Shown here: piece by piece, positions 62,999-64,000 of the stretch
How positions within the stretch are numbered: position 1 is the stretch's first letter
How the letters are laid out: each line of letters opens with the position of its first letter
NCBI RefSeq assembly: GCF_964340395.1
Contig: NC_135552.1
Coordinates: forward strand, 18,377,181-18,441,180
Direction of reading: 5' to 3'
From: Glandiceps talaboti
Taxonomy: Eukaryota; Hemichordata; Enteropneusta; Spengelidae
Length of the DNA stretch: 64,000 nucleotides
The notes under the pieces: generated by a model
Told to the model about the DNA's origin: nothing
Database searches by the model: none
Seen by the model: only the letters and a program-made list of their open reading frames with translations
Position numbers and translations under genes: made by a program

Positions 62999-63271
62999 GT
63001 GATAAGGTTCGAAACTCCAACAACTTGGTCATCGCAGACGAAAGCAGACACTTGTGAAAGCGTTTCAACCCAACTTGTATGTTCATGGATTACTCATCAC
63101 TTCCTAGTCTTTAGTTTCCAACTTTTATTTAACGGGTTTGAAAGAGGAAATGTTACAGATATGAACCTTAGCTTATATCTTCAATACATCGAAATGATTG
63201 AATACCCAGAACACCGTTTACAGATTCTTACTGCCGCTGCTCAGACTGTTCTGCTAAACGTCTTGTTTTAG
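62999..63271 (+). CDS. unassigned exon-like open frame
   Basis: The second half of this 90-codon frame (from about 63125) is compositionally protein-like and amphipathic: FNGFERGNVTDMNLSLYLQY, IEMIEYPEHRLQILTAAAQ, TVLLNVLF, stop at 63271. An acceptor-like CTTCCTAGTCTTTAG ends at 63113. No donor is needed if it is terminal. I could not name a family; a helical-repeat protein would fit the pattern. Chance is still likely. Confidence 0.15.
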   Translation: MIRFETPTTWSSQTKADTCESVSTQLVCSWITHHFLVFSFQLLFNGFERGNVTDMNLSLYLQYIEMIEYPEHRLQILTAAAQTVLLNVLF

Positions 63272-64000
63272 TTTATTCTACGTACAATAGTATATCCCAG
63301 ATATGTCACATCGAACGGGAATATGGTAAAATAGGTAACTATTCCAGTGTACGTCGTATAGGAACCGTGACACTCTGCAGGTGTAAACTCAACATACACA
63401 TCAACAGATTACCTTACCATCGCTCTGTCTTAATTTACATCGCATATATGCACTTTTATGTTACACTACGCAGACATTTTTATGGGTCGTTTAATATGAA
63501 GGTTATCACCCTATGATTTAAATCGATAATGTAGTCGATTTGATGATAAATTTTCCTGTCATTTATGCTACGTAACAATCGATCTTAACGCCACAACCTA
63601 CTCAGTCAGACTATAATTTGGTAGCGATGACAGTACAGATAACTCTGTGACTTATTAAGTACTTTGATTTATATGCATGGAATTAGATTTCCCCAACAAA
63701 ATTCAAAAATTACTGCAAATTCATCAGAGACGAGCGTGTTGCTGTGTTGTATTATCACCTTGTTCGTGTCAGTGTTCAAATCATATTAATCAAGGTAAAA
63801 TGCTTGCCTTATTCATGCGAATAATCTGTTTAGATGTAAATGTTCCAATCGATACTTAATATTCATAGATACTTTCATATACCTTTGTTCGCATATTTGA
63901 TTATTTAGTGTATTTCCTTATTTCTTTATCGTAAATTGATAGAGATGGAAGCATGACGGTACAATCTGATAGATATTTTTAGAAATTGAAGTGATAACAT
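63272..64000. other. non-coding stretch
   Basis: AT-rich to the window end. No gene or mobile element recognised. Confidence 0.45.

Noticed and set aside
63125-63271. Resemblance of the YPEHR helix to phosphorylase kinase regulatory subunits
   Set aside because: Only a few residues agree with what I recall, too weak to name a family.

Overview
The window is animal nuclear DNA: AT-rich (about 37% G+C by eye), with no long open frames, strong splice-type signals, and dense microsatellites, minisatellites and small transposon remnants. The retroelement types and compound tandem repeats suit a marine invertebrate (echinoderm, hemichordate, lancelet, mollusc or brachiopod), but the sequence alone does not fix the phylum. 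I recognise no complete gene. The longest non-repetitive open frames (100-130 codons) are about what chance gives in 64 kb, so every coding call here is an exon hypothesis based on splice signals plus frame.

0-10 kb: a splice-bounded 69-bp coding exon candidate at 36-104, the 3' end of a non-LTR retrotransposon (881-1155), a Harbinger-like MITE with TAA duplications (2617-3288), a 27-bp minisatellite (3329-4129), a TA-flanked MITE (5645-6018), and a diverged copy of a palindromic TTAA-flanked element (6731-7116). 10-25 kb: long GA/CT tracts, a possible minus-strand membrane-protein gene or pseudogene (13976-15752), a CpG-richer candidate first exon at 17.4-17.65 kb, and a foldback element (24174-24378). 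25-40 kb: another TA-flanked foldback (25195-25520), an exactly length-symmetric 346-bp palindromic element with TTAA flanks (27070-27415), a repeat domain rich in AGGTCA half-sites (32.8-35.3 kb), a candidate coding exon (33660-33734), and a decayed Penelope-like GIY-YIG C-terminus (39292-39453, minus). 40-64 kb: a TTAA-type MITE (40065-40393), several exon candidates, a near-perfect 74-nt hairpin (45916-45989), a 33-bp minisatellite (50790-51541), and GTGTT, GA, GACA and ATGT arrays.

The layout reads as intergenic or long-intron DNA. Whether any of the exon candidates belong together cannot be decided without RNA or homology data. The most distinctive structural signal is the TTAA-flanked palindromic element family: two copies share the terminal AGTGGCC and a central GTACGTAC. 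I found no convincing tRNA, rRNA, known microRNA, CRISPR array or operon-like organisation.
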